This document shows positions 16,301 to 25,663 of a stretch of DNA of 64,000 nucleotides, one piece after another (the first letter of the stretch is position 1; each line of letters starts with the position of its first letter). Location of the stretch: the NCBI GenBank assembly GCA_964447405.1, contig CAYUSP010000007.1:1-64000 (forward strand), given 5' to 3'. Position numbers and translations under genes: made by a program. Source of the DNA: JALNZF01 sp964447405. Lineage in GTDB: Bacteria > Nitrospirota > UBA9217. A model generated the notes under the pieces. That model did not search any database. It saw only the letters and a program-made list of their open reading frames with translations, and was not told where the DNA came from.

Positions 16301-17184
16301 GCGGATACGGCCTGTTCTATTTCATCGCCGAAGCCTTTCGCGGGCTCAGGGCGAACAGCCTGGTAAATGTCCTCGCTGTGGGCACGATCAGCATGGCCAT
16401 GCTCATCGTGGGTTTTTTCCTCATCGTGTTCTTCAACCTGCAGGGCGCTATGAATGCCATGGGGGACCGCCTGGAAATGTCTGTATATCTCAAGAACGGG
16501 CTGACCGTGAACGAGCGGGACTTCATTCTTCACCGGATCAAGATCGAGCCCGGGGTGAAAAAGGTCTCCTATCTGGCACGGGATGAAGCGCTCGCCCGGT
16601 TCAAAAAAGAGCTGAAAGGTCAGGATTCCCTGATCCAGGGTCTGGGGGAAAACCCGCTTCCGGATTCCTATGAAGTTGTTTTCGAGCGCCAGGCTGTGGA
16701 GTCCGGCCGTGTCGCGGCCCTGGCTGCAAAAATTACAGGGTATCGGGGTGTCGAGGATGTGTCGTACGGCAAAGAAGGGGCCGAGCTCCTGGCCGGCCTG
16801 TACAAGGTGACGACGTATGGCGGCTCGGCGCTTGCCATTCTGCTCAGCGTTTCTGTCGTGTTCATTATCTCCAACTCGGTCCGCCTCGCACTCTATTCAC
16901 GCGGCCAGGAGATCGAGCTGATGCAGTGGATCGGCGCGACCAAGGGGTTCATCCAGGGGCCCTTTCTCATCGAAGGAATGATGCTTGCCATGCTCGGATC
17001 GGCCCTGGCAGTCGGCATCCTGGCGGGAATGTACTACACCCTGCCACAGGAGCTTGTTGTGCTGCTTTCGAGGCCGAATGGACTGGACTTTTTGCCGATG
17101 GCAGTGGTAGCATACATGATCATCGGCGGCGGGCTGCTTGGCCTTGGCGGCGGGCTCGTATCCGTTAACAGGTTCCTGGAGTAG
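16297..17184 (+). CDS. ftsX: Cell division protein FtsX
   Basis: This 295-residue integral membrane protein has the FtsX layout: an N-terminal cytoplasmic stretch, one membrane segment (about 26-47), a periplasmic loop (VYLKNGLTVNERDF, the permease-like extracellular domain), then three C-terminal membrane segments (about 180-205, 230-250, 270-290) forming the FtsX domain. It transmits the ATPase state of FtsE to an extracellular murein hydrolase activator. The following gene encodes an EnvC-like M23 protein, exactly the partner expected for FtsEX. Confidence 0.95.
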   Translation: MSGYGLFYFIAEAFRGLRANSLVNVLAVGTISMAMLIVGFFLIVFFNLQGAMNAMGDRLEMSVYLKNGLTVNERDFILHRIKIEPGVKKVSYLARDEALARFKKELKGQDSLIQGLGENPLPDSYEVVFERQAVESGRVAALAAKITGYRGVEDVSYGKEGAELLAGLYKVTTYGGSALAILLSVSVVFIISNSVRLALYSRGQEIELMQWIGATKGFIQGPFLIEGMMLAMLGSALAVGILAGMYYTLPQELVVLLSRPNGLDFLPMAVVAYMIIGGGLLGLGGGLVSVNRFLE

Positions 17185-17188
17185 CGCT

Positions 17189-18367
17189 GTGGCGATGAGG
17201 ATCTCCCGTATTGTCATAGCTGTTCTCGTTTCCGTCCTCTGTTCGGGGGGCATTGTCAGCGCTGAAGATGCTTCCGACAAGGGAGAACTTCAGCGCATCA
17301 AGCGGGAGATGCGCGAAAAGAAGAAAGCACTGAAGAAGGCCGACCGGAAGGAGCGCTCGATCCTGGCCGAGCTCGAGGCCATGGACCGCGACATTCAGAC
17401 AGGCAGGGAGGAGCTTGAGGCCAGGCAGCGTCAGCTTCATGAATCCGAGGCCGCTCTCCGTCAAGTCGAGCTGAACAATGCTGACATCAACCGCGATTTG
17501 GCGGCGCTCAAAGCTCTCTATGGCAGGCGGCTCCGGACGCTCTATAAGATGAAGATGAGCGGGGGTGGATACGCTGTTGCGGTGCTGACCTCAGATGGGA
17601 TCGGGCAGACCGTCAAGCGAATTAAATATTTGGGTATCATTGCCGAGCGGGACCGGGAGATCATGCAGCAGTACGGCAGGGCATTGCGGGAGCTTGAGGC
17701 CCGGCAGGCGGAGATCACGGAAAAGCGGGCTGACGCCCTTGCGAGTAAGCAGCGGGTGGAGTCGAAGAAAACCGAGCTCGAGGACCGGAAGCGGAGCAAG
17801 TCTCGTATGCTTGCCAGCGTGCGCGGAGAAAAGGGTCTTTACGAGCAGACGCTGCGCGAGCTCGAAGAGGCATCTGCCGGTCTTTGGGCTATGATCAAGA
17901 GAAAAGAGCAGGAGCGCCATGATGCAACTGCCGCGGCCCCTGCAATGAAACGACGGGAGGCTGCCGGCGCGGCCGCACGATCAGGGCTTCCCTGGCCGAT
18001 CGAGGGGCAGGTGTTGACACGATTCGGCCTGCAGCGGCATCCACAGTTCGGGACCACGATATATCGGAGGGGGATCGAGATCCAGGCACGGGAGGGTGAA
18101 TCGGTCCGGGCTGTCCGGGATGGGCAGGTGGCTTTTGCGGATTGGTACAAAGGCTACGGAAAGCTGGTGATCCTTGACCACGGCAATGGGATGTATACGC
18201 TGTACGGCAATCTATCGCAGCTGGACCAGAAAAAAGACAACCGGGTATCCAAAGGCCAGGTGCTGGGCCTGGCAGGAGAGACCGGCAGCCTGAAGGGTGC
18301 AAAGCTATACTTCGAAATTCGGCAGAACGGAGAGGCGCTGGATCCGCTGGCCTGGCTGGCACAGTAG
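17189..18367 (+). CDS. envC: EnvC-like murein hydrolase activator (coiled coil plus M23/LytM domain)
   Basis: About 392 residues from GTG 17189 (GGAG at 17178-17181 fits); an ATG six bases on is an alternative. A signal peptide (RISRIVIAVLVSVLCSGGIVSA) is followed by a long coiled coil (about 35-260) and a C-terminal LytM/M23 domain (about 280-390: WPIEGQVLTRFG, LDHGNGMYTLYGNL, GSLKGAKLYFEIRQNG). EnvC proteins are recruited by FtsEX and activate amidases. The canonical zinc ligands appear degenerate (GLQRH and LDHGNG rather than a full HxxxD...HxH), as in EnvC-type non-enzymatic activators. Confidence 0.92.
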   Translation: MAMRISRIVIAVLVSVLCSGGIVSAEDASDKGELQRIKREMREKKKALKKADRKERSILAELEAMDRDIQTGREELEARQRQLHESEAALRQVELNNADINRDLAALKALYGRRLRTLYKMKMSGGGYAVAVLTSDGIGQTVKRIKYLGIIAERDREIMQQYGRALRELEARQAEITEKRADALASKQRVESKKTELEDRKRSKSRMLASVRGEKGLYEQTLRELEEASAGLWAMIKRKEQERHDATAAAPAMKRREAAGAAARSGLPWPIEGQVLTRFGLQRHPQFGTTIYRRGIEIQAREGESVRAVRDGQVAFADWYKGYGKLVILDHGNGMYTLYGNLSQLDQKKDNRVSKGQVLGLAGETGSLKGAKLYFEIRQNGEALDPLAWLAQ

Positions 18368-18439
18368 CATTTTCTTCGGTGCACGGAAGCCTGCGCCGCT
18401 GGCAAACAATACTGCTGATGATTCATCAGGAGAGTTATT

Positions 18440-19828
18440 ATGCAGAATAATCTGGAGGATGAAGACATGATCCGCATCAACAAGAAGAAGTTCCTGATCG
18501 CTGCGCTGGTATTGTTGCTGACCGGCGTGATAATCGGTCAGGGTATGGTGCAGGCAAAGCCTGATACCTACGAGGAGCTCAAAACGTTTACCCAGGCGCT
18601 GGAGCTCGTCAAGAGGCACTACGTGGAGAATCCGGATAATCGGGAGCTCATCCAGGGAGCCATCAAGGGCATGATCGCGAGCCTCGATCCGCACTCGTCG
18701 TACATGACCGAGCGGGCGTTCAAAGAAATGAACATGGATATCAAGGGCGAGTTCCAGGGAGTCGGCATCCAGATCGGCATCAAGAACCAGCAGTTGACGA
18801 TCATTGCGCCGATCGAGGACACGCCCGGTTTCCGCGCCGGGCTCGCCGCGGCCGACAAAATCCTGAAGATCAACGATGAGTGGACAAAGGATATGACGAT
18901 CGAGCAGGCTGTGGATCGTATGCGCGGCCCCAAGAACACCCAGGTCAGGCTTCTCATCCACCGGGAAGGCTGGGACAAACCCCGGGAGTTCAAGATCACC
19001 CGCGATGTGATCAAGGTCGTGAGTGTAAAGTCAGAGATGCTCGACAGCGAAATCGGCTATGTCAAGATCGTCCAGTTTCAAGGCCAGACCACTGACGAGG
19101 TGGAAAAAGCGCTGAAGAATCTGGAGGCAAAGGGGATTAAGAAGCTTATCCTGGATCTTCGCAACGACCCGGGCGGCTTGCTGGACGCCTCGGTTGACGT
19201 GAGCGGAAAGTTCCTGCCCAAGGACAGCCTTGTGGTCTATCTGCAGGGCAGGCAGAAGACGGACCGCAAGGATTTCCTGACGAGCAGCGGCGGTACACCC
19301 CGCGAATTTCCCATGGTGGTGCTGGTGAATACCGGCAGCGCCAGCGCTTCGGAGATCGTGGCGGGAGCATTGCAGGACTCCAAACGTGCGGTGATCATCG
19401 GTACGCAGACCTTTGGCAAGGGATCGGTCCAGACCGTTTTCCCCATCGAAAATGGCGGCGGGCTCCGGTTGACCACGGCGAAATACTATACGCCGAGCGG
19501 CCGTTCGATACAGAACGTCGGCATCACGCCGGACATTGAGGTGAAGCTGCCGACGGTGAAAGACGCAAAAGAAGTAAAGGACGGAGAACCGGTGCACATG
19601 GTTGTCCGCGAGAAGGACCTTGAGCGGCACCTCAAGAATGACACGCTTAAGGACGAGAAAAAGAAAGATAAGCCCGCAGGGGAAGAGGATTTTTCCATGG
19701 AGGTCATGCCCAAGGAGAAAAAGGATGACATCCAGATCCAGAAGGCCATCGAGATTCTGAAGCCGGCAGTCCAGGCGGCTGATGTGTTCAAGAACCTGCC
19801 AGTATCTGCGAAGCAGGAAAAACAATAG
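18440..19828 (+). CDS. Carboxy-terminal processing protease, S41 family (CtpA/Prc type)
   Basis: This 462-residue protein has an N-terminal signal anchor (KKKFLIAALVLLLTGVIIGQGMV), a PDZ domain (about 100-180: GVGIQIGIKNQQLTIIAPIEDTP), and an S41 catalytic domain with STGSASASEIVAGALQD-like sequence (NTGSASASEIV, catalytic Ser) and GTQTFGKGSVQTVFPI (catalytic Lys). It cleaves envelope proteins near their C-termini in the periplasm. The ATG at 18440 and a later one at 18467 both have ribosome sites. It ends the ftsE-ftsX-envC run; in many bacteria S41 proteases sit directly after envC-like genes. Confidence 0.93.
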   Translation: MQNNLEDEDMIRINKKKFLIAALVLLLTGVIIGQGMVQAKPDTYEELKTFTQALELVKRHYVENPDNRELIQGAIKGMIASLDPHSSYMTERAFKEMNMDIKGEFQGVGIQIGIKNQQLTIIAPIEDTPGFRAGLAAADKILKINDEWTKDMTIEQAVDRMRGPKNTQVRLLIHREGWDKPREFKITRDVIKVVSVKSEMLDSEIGYVKIVQFQGQTTDEVEKALKNLEAKGIKKLILDLRNDPGGLLDASVDVSGKFLPKDSLVVYLQGRQKTDRKDFLTSSGGTPREFPMVVLVNTGSASASEIVAGALQDSKRAVIIGTQTFGKGSVQTVFPIENGGGLRLTTAKYYTPSGRSIQNVGITPDIEVKLPTVKDAKEVKDGEPVHMVVREKDLERHLKNDTLKDEKKKDKPAGEEDFSMEVMPKEKKDDIQIQKAIEILKPAVQAADVFKNLPVSAKQEKQ

Positions 19829-19863
19829 GTTTAATTCCGGATCCATTGATCGCGTAGAGGCAG

Positions 19864-19900
19864 AGAGAAGCAGGAAGCGATATCCTGCTTCTCTTTTTTT
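19864..19900 (+). terminator. Rho-independent terminator after the S41 protease gene
   Basis: A perfect 12-bp stem (AGAGAAGCAGGA with TCCTGCTTCTCT), a 7-base loop and a run of seven T. It closes the fts/envC/ctp transcription unit. Confidence 0.92.
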
Positions 19901-20216
19901 GTTCCAAATATTTCTCATGTCATACTGCTTGCTTAAAACATATTAGCGTCGAACCACAAAAAACATGCACACGCGGGAAATTTTCACAGCAAATGAATGA
20001 GTTTGGAGAACTTAGGAACACCAAAGGTGAGTGCTGTGTTTTGATTGAGGATGGTTGTTTCTCTTTGCATTCTTCGAGCAAATTAATGTAACCTGCTGTT
20101 TTTTAATATAAAAGAGCAATTTATTAAATATATGCTGAAACGTCAGAAAGCTTATAAAATAGGTTGAAATCTACTGTAAACAGCTACAAATTACGATAAA
20201 TAAGGATAAATAGGGT
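19901..20216. other. AT-rich intergenic region
   Basis: About 315 bp with no convincing reading frame, repeat or RNA structure. It is clearly more AT-rich than the flanking genes and leads into the groES promoter. Confidence 0.6.
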
Positions 20217-20245
20217 TTGCTTTTTTTAACCCCGAGTCATATATT
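20217..20245 (+). promoter_or_regulatory. Promoter of groES-groEL
   Basis: TTGCTT (20217-20222), a 17-bp spacer and TATATT (20240-20245). The -10 box overlaps the left arm of the CIRCE operator by two bases, so HrcA binding would block RNA polymerase. Confidence 0.7.
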
Positions 20246-20270
20246 GGCACTCGCCACAAACGAGTGCTAA
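20244..20270 (+). promoter_or_regulatory. CIRCE operator (HrcA binding site)
   Basis: TTGGCACTC, 9 bases, GAGTGCTAA. The consensus is TTAGCACTC-N9-GAGTGCTAA, so there is a single mismatch in the left arm. It predicts heat-shock control by HrcA, whose gene is not in this window. Confidence 0.95.
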
Positions 20271-20317
20271 GCTCGTGAGGTAAACTACAGATTAACTTCA
20301 AGAAAGGAGTTGAGCGC

Positions 20318-20584
20318 ATGAGTATTAAATTTAAGCCGTTGAAGGACAGAGTGTTCGTAAGCTATACCGCAGAGCTGGAAAAAACAGCAGGGGGATTGTA
20401 TATTCCTGATAGCGCGAAAGAAAAGCCGCAGAGCGGCAAGGTGGAGTCAGTTGGCGACGATGTGAAGTCCCTGAAGGTCGGCGACAAGATTCTGTTTGAC
20501 CGGTATTCGGGTTCCAAGATCAATCTTGACAGTGTTGAGTATCTGATCGTGAAAGAAGAAGACGTGCTCGGTGTCCTGAGCTAG
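20318..20584 (+). CDS. groES: Co-chaperonin GroES
   Basis: This 88-residue protein fits Cpn10: KFKPLKDRVFVSY, the mobile loop (ELEKTAGGLYIPDSAKEKPQSGKV) that docks on GroEL, and the closing YLIVKEEDVLGVL. It is slightly shorter than the usual ~95 residues; the Gly-hairpin roof loop region is compact. AAGAAAGGAG precedes the ATG. It is the first gene of the CIRCE-controlled groES-groEL operon and caps the GroEL ring during ATP-driven folding. Confidence 0.97.
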   Translation: MSIKFKPLKDRVFVSYTAELEKTAGGLYIPDSAKEKPQSGKVESVGDDVKSLKVGDKILFDRYSGSKINLDSVEYLIVKEEDVLGVLS

Positions 20585-20657
20585 GACTTCATGAATGAAG
20601 GTTCCCGAGGCGGAACACAATAATCAAAGGCATTGAATTCCAGAGGAGGAAATACTT

Positions 20658-22313
20658 ATGGCAAAGCAGCTCATGTTTGACCAGGACGCGCGTGCGGCGA
20701 TCCTGAAGGGTGTAAACGTCCTGACGGACGCTGTGAAGGCAACGCTCGGCCCCAAAGGCCGCAACGTCATGATCGACAAAAAATTCGGCGCGCCGACCAT
20801 TACCAAGGACGGCGTGACGGTTGCAAAAGAAGTTGAGCTGAAGGACCCTTATGAGAACATGGGCGCCCAGCTCGTCCGCGAAGTAGCTTCCAAGACCTCG
20901 GATGTGGCCGGCGACGGCACCACGACCGCAACAGTCCTGGCCCAGGCCATTTACCGCGAAGGCATGAAGAATGTGACTGCAGGCGCGAACCCCATGGACC
21001 TGAAGCGCGGAATCGAGAAGGCCGTCGAAACGGTCATCGAGAACCTCAAGAAGATGTCCAAACCGGTGAATGAAAAGAAAGAGATCTCCCAGGTCGGCAG
21101 CATCTCCGCAAACAGCGACGAGACCATCGGCAAGCTCATTGCCGAAGCGGTTGACAAGGTCGGCAAGGACGGCGTCATCACCGTGGAAGAGGCGAAAAGC
21201 ATGAGCACCAGCCTTGACGTGGTGGAGGGTATGCAGTTCGACCGAGGCTACATCTCTCCCTATTTCGTAACCAATGCCGAGAAGATGGAAGCCGTTCTTG
21301 AGAACGCGTTCATCCTGCTCTCAGAAAAGAAAATTACCAGCATGAAGGATCTTCTCCCGATACTGGAGCAGACCGCCAAGATGGGTGCGCCCATGGTTAT
21401 CATTGCCGAGGACGTGGAGGGCGAGGCCCTTGCGACCCTGGTGGTGAACAAACTGCGCGGGACGCTTCAGATCTGCGCCATCAAGGCTCCTGGATTCGGC
21501 GATCGCCGCAAGGCAATGCTCGAAGACCTCGCGATCCTGACCGGCGGCTCGGTGATATCCGAAGACCTCGGCATCAAGCTTGAGAACGTGAAGATCACGG
21601 ACCTCGGCCGCGCCAAGAAGATCACTGTGGACAAGGACAACACCACCATTGTTGAGGGCGCGGGCAAGACCGACGCGATCCAGGGCAGGGTGAAAATGAT
21701 CAAGGCGCAGATCGCAGAGACGACCTCCGATTACGACAAAGAGAAGCTCCAGGAGCGGCTCGCCAAGATCGTGGGCGGCGTAGCGGTCATCAACGTGGGC
21801 GCAGCCACCGAGACCGAGATGAAGGAAAAGAAGGCCCGTGTTGAGGACGCTCTTCATGCGACCCGCGCGGCCATGGAAGAAGGAATTGTGGCAGGCGGCG
21901 GTGTTGCGCTGATCCGCTGCATCCCGATTCTGGACAAGATGAAGCTCCATGGCGACGAGCAGATCGGCGTTAACATCGTGAAAAAGGCGCTCGAAGAACC
22001 GATCCGCCAGATCGTGAACAACGCAGGACTCGAGCCTTCGGTGATCGTGGACAAGGTCAAGTCTTCGGACAAGCCGAATTACGGTTTCGATGCGCAGAAG
22101 GAAGAGTATGTAGACATGCTCCAGGCTGGTATCATCGACCCGACCAAGGTGACCAGGTCCGCGCTCCAGAACGCAGCTTCTGTGGCGAGCCTCATGCTCA
22201 CGACGGAAGTCATGATCACCGATATGCCGGAAGAGAAGGGTGCAGGCGGCATGGGCGGCGGGATGCCAGGCGGTATGGGCGGCATGGGCGGCGGCATGGG
22301 CGGTATGTACTAA
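20658..22313 (+). CDS. groEL: Chaperonin GroEL
   Basis: This 551-residue 60-kDa chaperonin is complete. It has TLGPKGRNVMIDKKFGAPTITKDGVTVAKE, the ATP-site GDGTTTATVLAQAI, and the family signature around AAMEEGIVAGGGVALI. It ends with the usual flexible Gly-Gly-Met repeats (GGMGGGMPGGMGGMGGGMGGMY). It forms the double-ring folding chamber with GroES. GAGGAGG sits before the ATG, and the gene starts 73 bp after groES. A strong terminator follows. Confidence 0.98.
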   Translation: MAKQLMFDQDARAAILKGVNVLTDAVKATLGPKGRNVMIDKKFGAPTITKDGVTVAKEVELKDPYENMGAQLVREVASKTSDVAGDGTTTATVLAQAIYREGMKNVTAGANPMDLKRGIEKAVETVIENLKKMSKPVNEKKEISQVGSISANSDETIGKLIAEAVDKVGKDGVITVEEAKSMSTSLDVVEGMQFDRGYISPYFVTNAEKMEAVLENAFILLSEKKITSMKDLLPILEQTAKMGAPMVIIAEDVEGEALATLVVNKLRGTLQICAIKAPGFGDRRKAMLEDLAILTGGSVISEDLGIKLENVKITDLGRAKKITVDKDNTTIVEGAGKTDAIQGRVKMIKAQIAETTSDYDKEKLQERLAKIVGGVAVINVGAATETEMKEKKARVEDALHATRAAMEEGIVAGGGVALIRCIPILDKMKLHGDEQIGVNIVKKALEEPIRQIVNNAGLEPSVIVDKVKSSDKPNYGFDAQKEEYVDMLQAGIIDPTKVTRSALQNAASVASLMLTTEVMITDMPEEKGAGGMGGGMPGGMGGMGGGMGGMY

Positions 22314-22347
22314 AAGCAGAGGCTCCTATCTCCACGAATATCTGACC

Positions 22348-22381
22348 GGCCGGAGGGGTTCAATCCCTCCGGCCTTTTTTT
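22348..22381 (+). terminator. Terminator after groEL
   Basis: A perfect 10-bp GC-rich stem (GGCCGGAGGG with CCCTCCGGCC), a 7-base loop and seven T. Confidence 0.93.
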
Positions 22382-22391
22382 GTTCCCTCTT

Positions 22392-22418
22392 TTGCAATTT
22401 CCTCACCCGTGGTACAAT
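22392..22418 (+). promoter_or_regulatory. Probable promoter with leaderless start
   Basis: TTGCAA (22392-22397) with a short 15-bp spacer to TACAAT (22413-22418). The ATG at 22424 follows the -10 after 5 bases, with no ribosome site. The spacer is short, so the -35 assignment is weak. Confidence 0.45.
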
Positions 22419-22423
22419 GAAAT

Positions 22424-23347
22424 ATGCCCCAGGTGATCTCTGCAAGCAGAAGGACCGATATCCCTGCGTTCTATGCCGAATGGTTCGAGAACAGGCTGCG
22501 AGCGGAGCATGTCTATGTGCGAAATCCCTATTCGCGAAAATGGTCGCGCGTATCGCTCCGCCCTGCGGACATAGGCGCGATCGTTTTCTGGTCCAAGGAC
22601 TATGCGCCGCTCCTCAAAAGGATCGAAGCGATCGAGCGGGCATCGAAGAACCTGTTCTTTCATTTCACGATTACTGGAAACCGGGACCTGGAGCCCGCAG
22701 CGCCGGATTACCGCGACGCTGTTCGGGATCATCGTTTTCTGGCAGAACGCTATTCTCCGGACAAGGTCGTCTGGCGGTTCGATCCCATCTGCGTCACTGA
22801 CGCTATTTCTTTTGAGGCCACGTCAGAGCGATTCATACGCTGCGCCGAGCTGCTCCAGGGACACTCGCGGACCTGCATCATCAGTTTTGCCCATCCCTAC
22901 CGCAAGGTCATCGCCAACTTCCAGAAGCATTCCGCGCACATGCTGCAAATACTCTCCATCGAAACGCAGAGGGTATATGCCCAACACTTGGCAAAACAGG
23001 CGGAGCGTTACGGCATGACGTTATCAGCCTGCTGCAATGATCATCTGTTGTCGGTAGGGATCGGGAAAGCCGCCTGCATAAACGGGCCGCTGCTGTCGGG
23101 GCTCTTCCAAACACCCCTGGACACCCGGCCTTCAGGGATGCGGAAGGAATGCGCATGCACCCGGAGCATGGATATCGGCGCTTACGATACCTGCGGACAC
23201 GGGTGCGTATACTGTTACGCAAACTCGGATCCCGGCAGGGCGATGGCAGCGCTCCGGAGGCATGATCCCACCTGGAACGCGCTGTGCGAGGATGCTGCGG
23301 GTGTGGAGATCGGAGCTGCGGATCCTCTGCAGACGGCTCCCGCGTGA
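22424..23347 (+). CDS. DUF1848 family protein (radical SAM-like cysteine motif)
   Basis: This 307-residue protein opens with ISASRRTDIPAFYAEWF, the standard start of DUF1848 proteins, continues with IVFWSKDYAPLL, and ends with a cysteine cluster (ECACTRSMDIGAYDTCGHGCVYCYAN) that contains CxxxCxxC and resembles an Fe-S site of radical SAM type. The biochemical role of the family is not established as far as I know. The gene follows the groEL terminator, and its promoter seems to give a leaderless transcript. The methyltransferase gene starts 29 bp downstream. Confidence 0.88.
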   Translation: MPQVISASRRTDIPAFYAEWFENRLRAEHVYVRNPYSRKWSRVSLRPADIGAIVFWSKDYAPLLKRIEAIERASKNLFFHFTITGNRDLEPAAPDYRDAVRDHRFLAERYSPDKVVWRFDPICVTDAISFEATSERFIRCAELLQGHSRTCIISFAHPYRKVIANFQKHSAHMLQILSIETQRVYAQHLAKQAERYGMTLSACCNDHLLSVGIGKAACINGPLLSGLFQTPLDTRPSGMRKECACTRSMDIGAYDTCGHGCVYCYANSDPGRAMAALRRHDPTWNALCEDAAGVEIGAADPLQTAPA

Positions 23348-23376
23348 TTAATGGGCATTTCGTATCAGGAGACTTT

Positions 23377-23955
23377 ATGAGACCATCGAACGATAAAGAC
23401 CTTCATGCCCACCATGTCTGTCCGTGGTGGCTGGCGTACACCTTCGACAATCCACTGCGCCGTTTTTTGCATGATCCGCAGAAGTTATTATCACCGTACG
23501 CGCGCGCGGGGATGACGGTTGTTGACATCGGATGCGGCATGGGCTATTTTTCCATCGGGTTAGCCAGGCTCGTCGGGGATGAAGGAGCGGTGATCTCGGT
23601 CGACCTTCAGCAAGAGATGCTCGATATTACCCGCAGACGGGCTGAAAAAGCGCGGGTGGCGCAGCGCATCCTGCAGATCATGGGAAAGCAGGGGGATATC
23701 GGTATCAATGAGGGGGTGAAAGCCGATTTCGTGCTGGCGTTCTGGATGGTGCACGAAGTGGAAGACATGCGGAGGTTCTTCGATCAGGTTAAGTCGATTT
23801 TGAAGCCGAAAGGGGTTTTTTTAATAGTTGAACCAAGAGTGCACGTGTCCGGCAGGCGCTTTAAAGGGATGCTTGATATTGCCAGGGACGCCGGTTTTCA
23901 CACTGATAATGCCCCGCCAGTCAGCTGGAGCCGGGCAGTGCTGCTTAGAAAATGA
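23377..23955 (+). CDS. Class I SAM-dependent methyltransferase
   Basis: This 192-residue methyltransferase of the Rossmann type has motif I VVDIGCGMGYFSIGLARLVG, motif II around VISVDLQQEMLDI and a post-motif ADFVLAFWMVHEV. The N-terminal HHVCPWWLAYTFDNPLRRFLHDP is shared with small-molecule methyltransferases related to the UbiE/arsenite group. The substrate is unknown. The ATG at 23377 is preferred because CAGGA precedes it and upstream residues look non-coding. It probably shares a transcript with the DUF1848 gene. Confidence 0.85.
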   Translation: MRPSNDKDLHAHHVCPWWLAYTFDNPLRRFLHDPQKLLSPYARAGMTVVDIGCGMGYFSIGLARLVGDEGAVISVDLQQEMLDITRRRAEKARVAQRILQIMGKQGDIGINEGVKADFVLAFWMVHEVEDMRRFFDQVKSILKPKGVFLIVEPRVHVSGRRFKGMLDIARDAGFHTDNAPPVSWSRAVLLRK

Positions 23956-24054
23956 TACTCGCACTGCATGATTAGAATGTTAATGCAAAACCTGATAAAG
24001 CTTGTCTCGCGCCAAGCCGTAGTCTGCACTTGCGTAAACGCGGTCATAAACAAA

Positions 24055-24146
24055 GCGCGCAAAGAAAACCTATACGTCTTGGTTTAAGACAACCGTATAG
24101 GTCTTTTTTGCGACTTTCTTGGCGCCATTGCGGCTTTGCGCGAAAA
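24055..24146 (-). repeat. Dispersed palindromic repeat, copy 1
   Basis: The ends read GCGCGCAAAG and CTTTGCGCGAAAA. Inside is an AAAACCTATACG...CGTATAGGTCTTTT hairpin. The right 44 bp are nearly identical to the reverse complement of the left end of the copy at 28240-28350, while the palindromic cores differ. It is MITE- or REP-like and lies in the gap before the 24233 gene. Confidence 0.65.
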
Positions 24147-24232
24147 TGGTTTCTTGGCTTGGGACTTTTCCGGATCAGGATGTTACGATGCAAGACTTCA
24201 TTGGTTGATGTGATGCACCAGAAAGAGGACCC

Positions 24233-25663
24233 ATGGAAGCACACCGTCCCCGTATCGCCATAACAGGCACCAGCAGCTATATCGGAGCAGCGGTGCGCGA
24301 CGCCCTTACCGACCGTTTCGACATCGTGGTACTGACAAGGTCCATGGCGGGAGCTGATGCCGGGGATAAATCCGGCGGGTCCATCCAGCGGAAAGTGTGC
24401 GACCATTTTTCCCGGAGTGAAATAGAGGCCGCGCTGCAGGGGATTGACTATGCGGTCTACCTGGTGCACAATCGGGACCCCTCAGCGCGGCTCGACCAGG
24501 CCCGCACACGAGACATGGACCTCCTGGTTGCCGACAACTTCGCGCGGGCTGCAGCGCATGCTGGCGTGAAGCAGATTGTGTACCGGTCCCTGATGATTTC
24601 CAATCCGCACATCATGCCGGGAGCAGCCGAGGAGACTGCCGAGATCGTCAGGGTGCTCGCATCGCACGGTGTGCCGGTCACCGTCCTCAGGACCTGCCTG
24701 GTCATTGGCCCGGGCGGAGAACTGATCCGCATGCTGGTGCGCCTCGTGAAAAAACTGCCAATGATACCGGTTCCCCGACTCGCCCGGACCGTATTGCGGC
24801 CGATATCACTGGATGGCCTCATGGCAGCCTACCAATTCTGCATTGGAAATCCTGAGACCTTCGGCAGGCAGTATGAATTGTTTGGACGTGAACCGATAAC
24901 GCTGTTGAACATGATGCAGGAGACTTCGGTGCTCCTGGGCCTTCGACGAAGGTTCCTCCGGCTGCCCTTCCTGCCGGAATGGACGGTTGCCCTGCTGATC
25001 CGCTCGGTCTTTCCCTCGCTGCACCGAGAGTTTTTGAAATACATCCTCGAAACGCTGCGCAGTGATACAACCGGCAGCGACAATCCCGTGGTACAGGCTG
25101 TTGCGGCAAAAGCCGTGCCTCTCAGCGTTACTTTGGAATTATGCGTCAGGGCCGAGAACAGGGGGATCATCGAGCAGAAGCAGCACCGGCAGCGGGAAAG
25201 AGATGACGAGTTCATACGCATGACCAGCCGGGTCAGATCCATACAGCGGTTCAAACTGCCTGCGGGGAAGAATGCGGAATGGATCGCCGCGCATTATGTG
25301 CAATGGCTGGGAAGGATCATGCGGCCGTTCCTGACGACAAGGACAGAATCTGACGGATCCTGGACCGCGATCGCGCATCCGGGCCGGATCGAGCTCTTGA
25401 CCCTGACGTTCGAGCCGTCAAAAAGCTCTCCTGACCGGCGAATGTATTTCATCACCGGAGGAAAGCTTGCCGGACTGCTTGGCCGCAGCACCGCGCGTCT
25501 GGAATTCCGGGACATGCTGGGCGGGCGGTTCACGCTCGCCGCGATCCATGACTTCAATCCTGCTTTGCCCTGGTTCTTTTACCGCTTCACTCATGCCCTG
25601 ATGCACTTCCTCGTGATGAAGGGCTTTCAGCGCCACCTGGAGCGCCTGGCAGCGAAGAGCTGA
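24233..25663 (+). CDS. NAD(P)-binding epimerase/reductase-like protein with C-terminal extra domain
   Basis: This 476-residue protein has an N-terminal Rossmann domain of the atypical/extended SDR type (about 5-230: IAITGTSSYIGAAVRDAL, GIDYAVYLVHNRDP, then IVYRSLMISNPH and VLRTCLVIGPGG). The canonical YxxxK active site is not obvious. Residues about 320-476 form a second part (NAEWIAAHYVQWLGRIMRPF, then MYFITGGKLAGLL, then DFNPALPWFFYRFTHALMHFLVMKGFQRHL) resembling the C-terminal domain of DUF2867-type SDR proteins. The role is unknown, perhaps reduction or isomerisation of a sugar- or lipid-linked compound. Confidence 0.7.
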   Translation: MEAHRPRIAITGTSSYIGAAVRDALTDRFDIVVLTRSMAGADAGDKSGGSIQRKVCDHFSRSEIEAALQGIDYAVYLVHNRDPSARLDQARTRDMDLLVADNFARAAAHAGVKQIVYRSLMISNPHIMPGAAEETAEIVRVLASHGVPVTVLRTCLVIGPGGELIRMLVRLVKKLPMIPVPRLARTVLRPISLDGLMAAYQFCIGNPETFGRQYELFGREPITLLNMMQETSVLLGLRRRFLRLPFLPEWTVALLIRSVFPSLHREFLKYILETLRSDTTGSDNPVVQAVAAKAVPLSVTLELCVRAENRGIIEQKQHRQRERDDEFIRMTSRVRSIQRFKLPAGKNAEWIAAHYVQWLGRIMRPFLTTRTESDGSWTAIAHPGRIELLTLTFEPSKSSPDRRMYFITGGKLAGLLGRSTARLEFRDMLGGRFTLAAIHDFNPALPWFFYRFTHALMHFLVMKGFQRHLERLAAKS

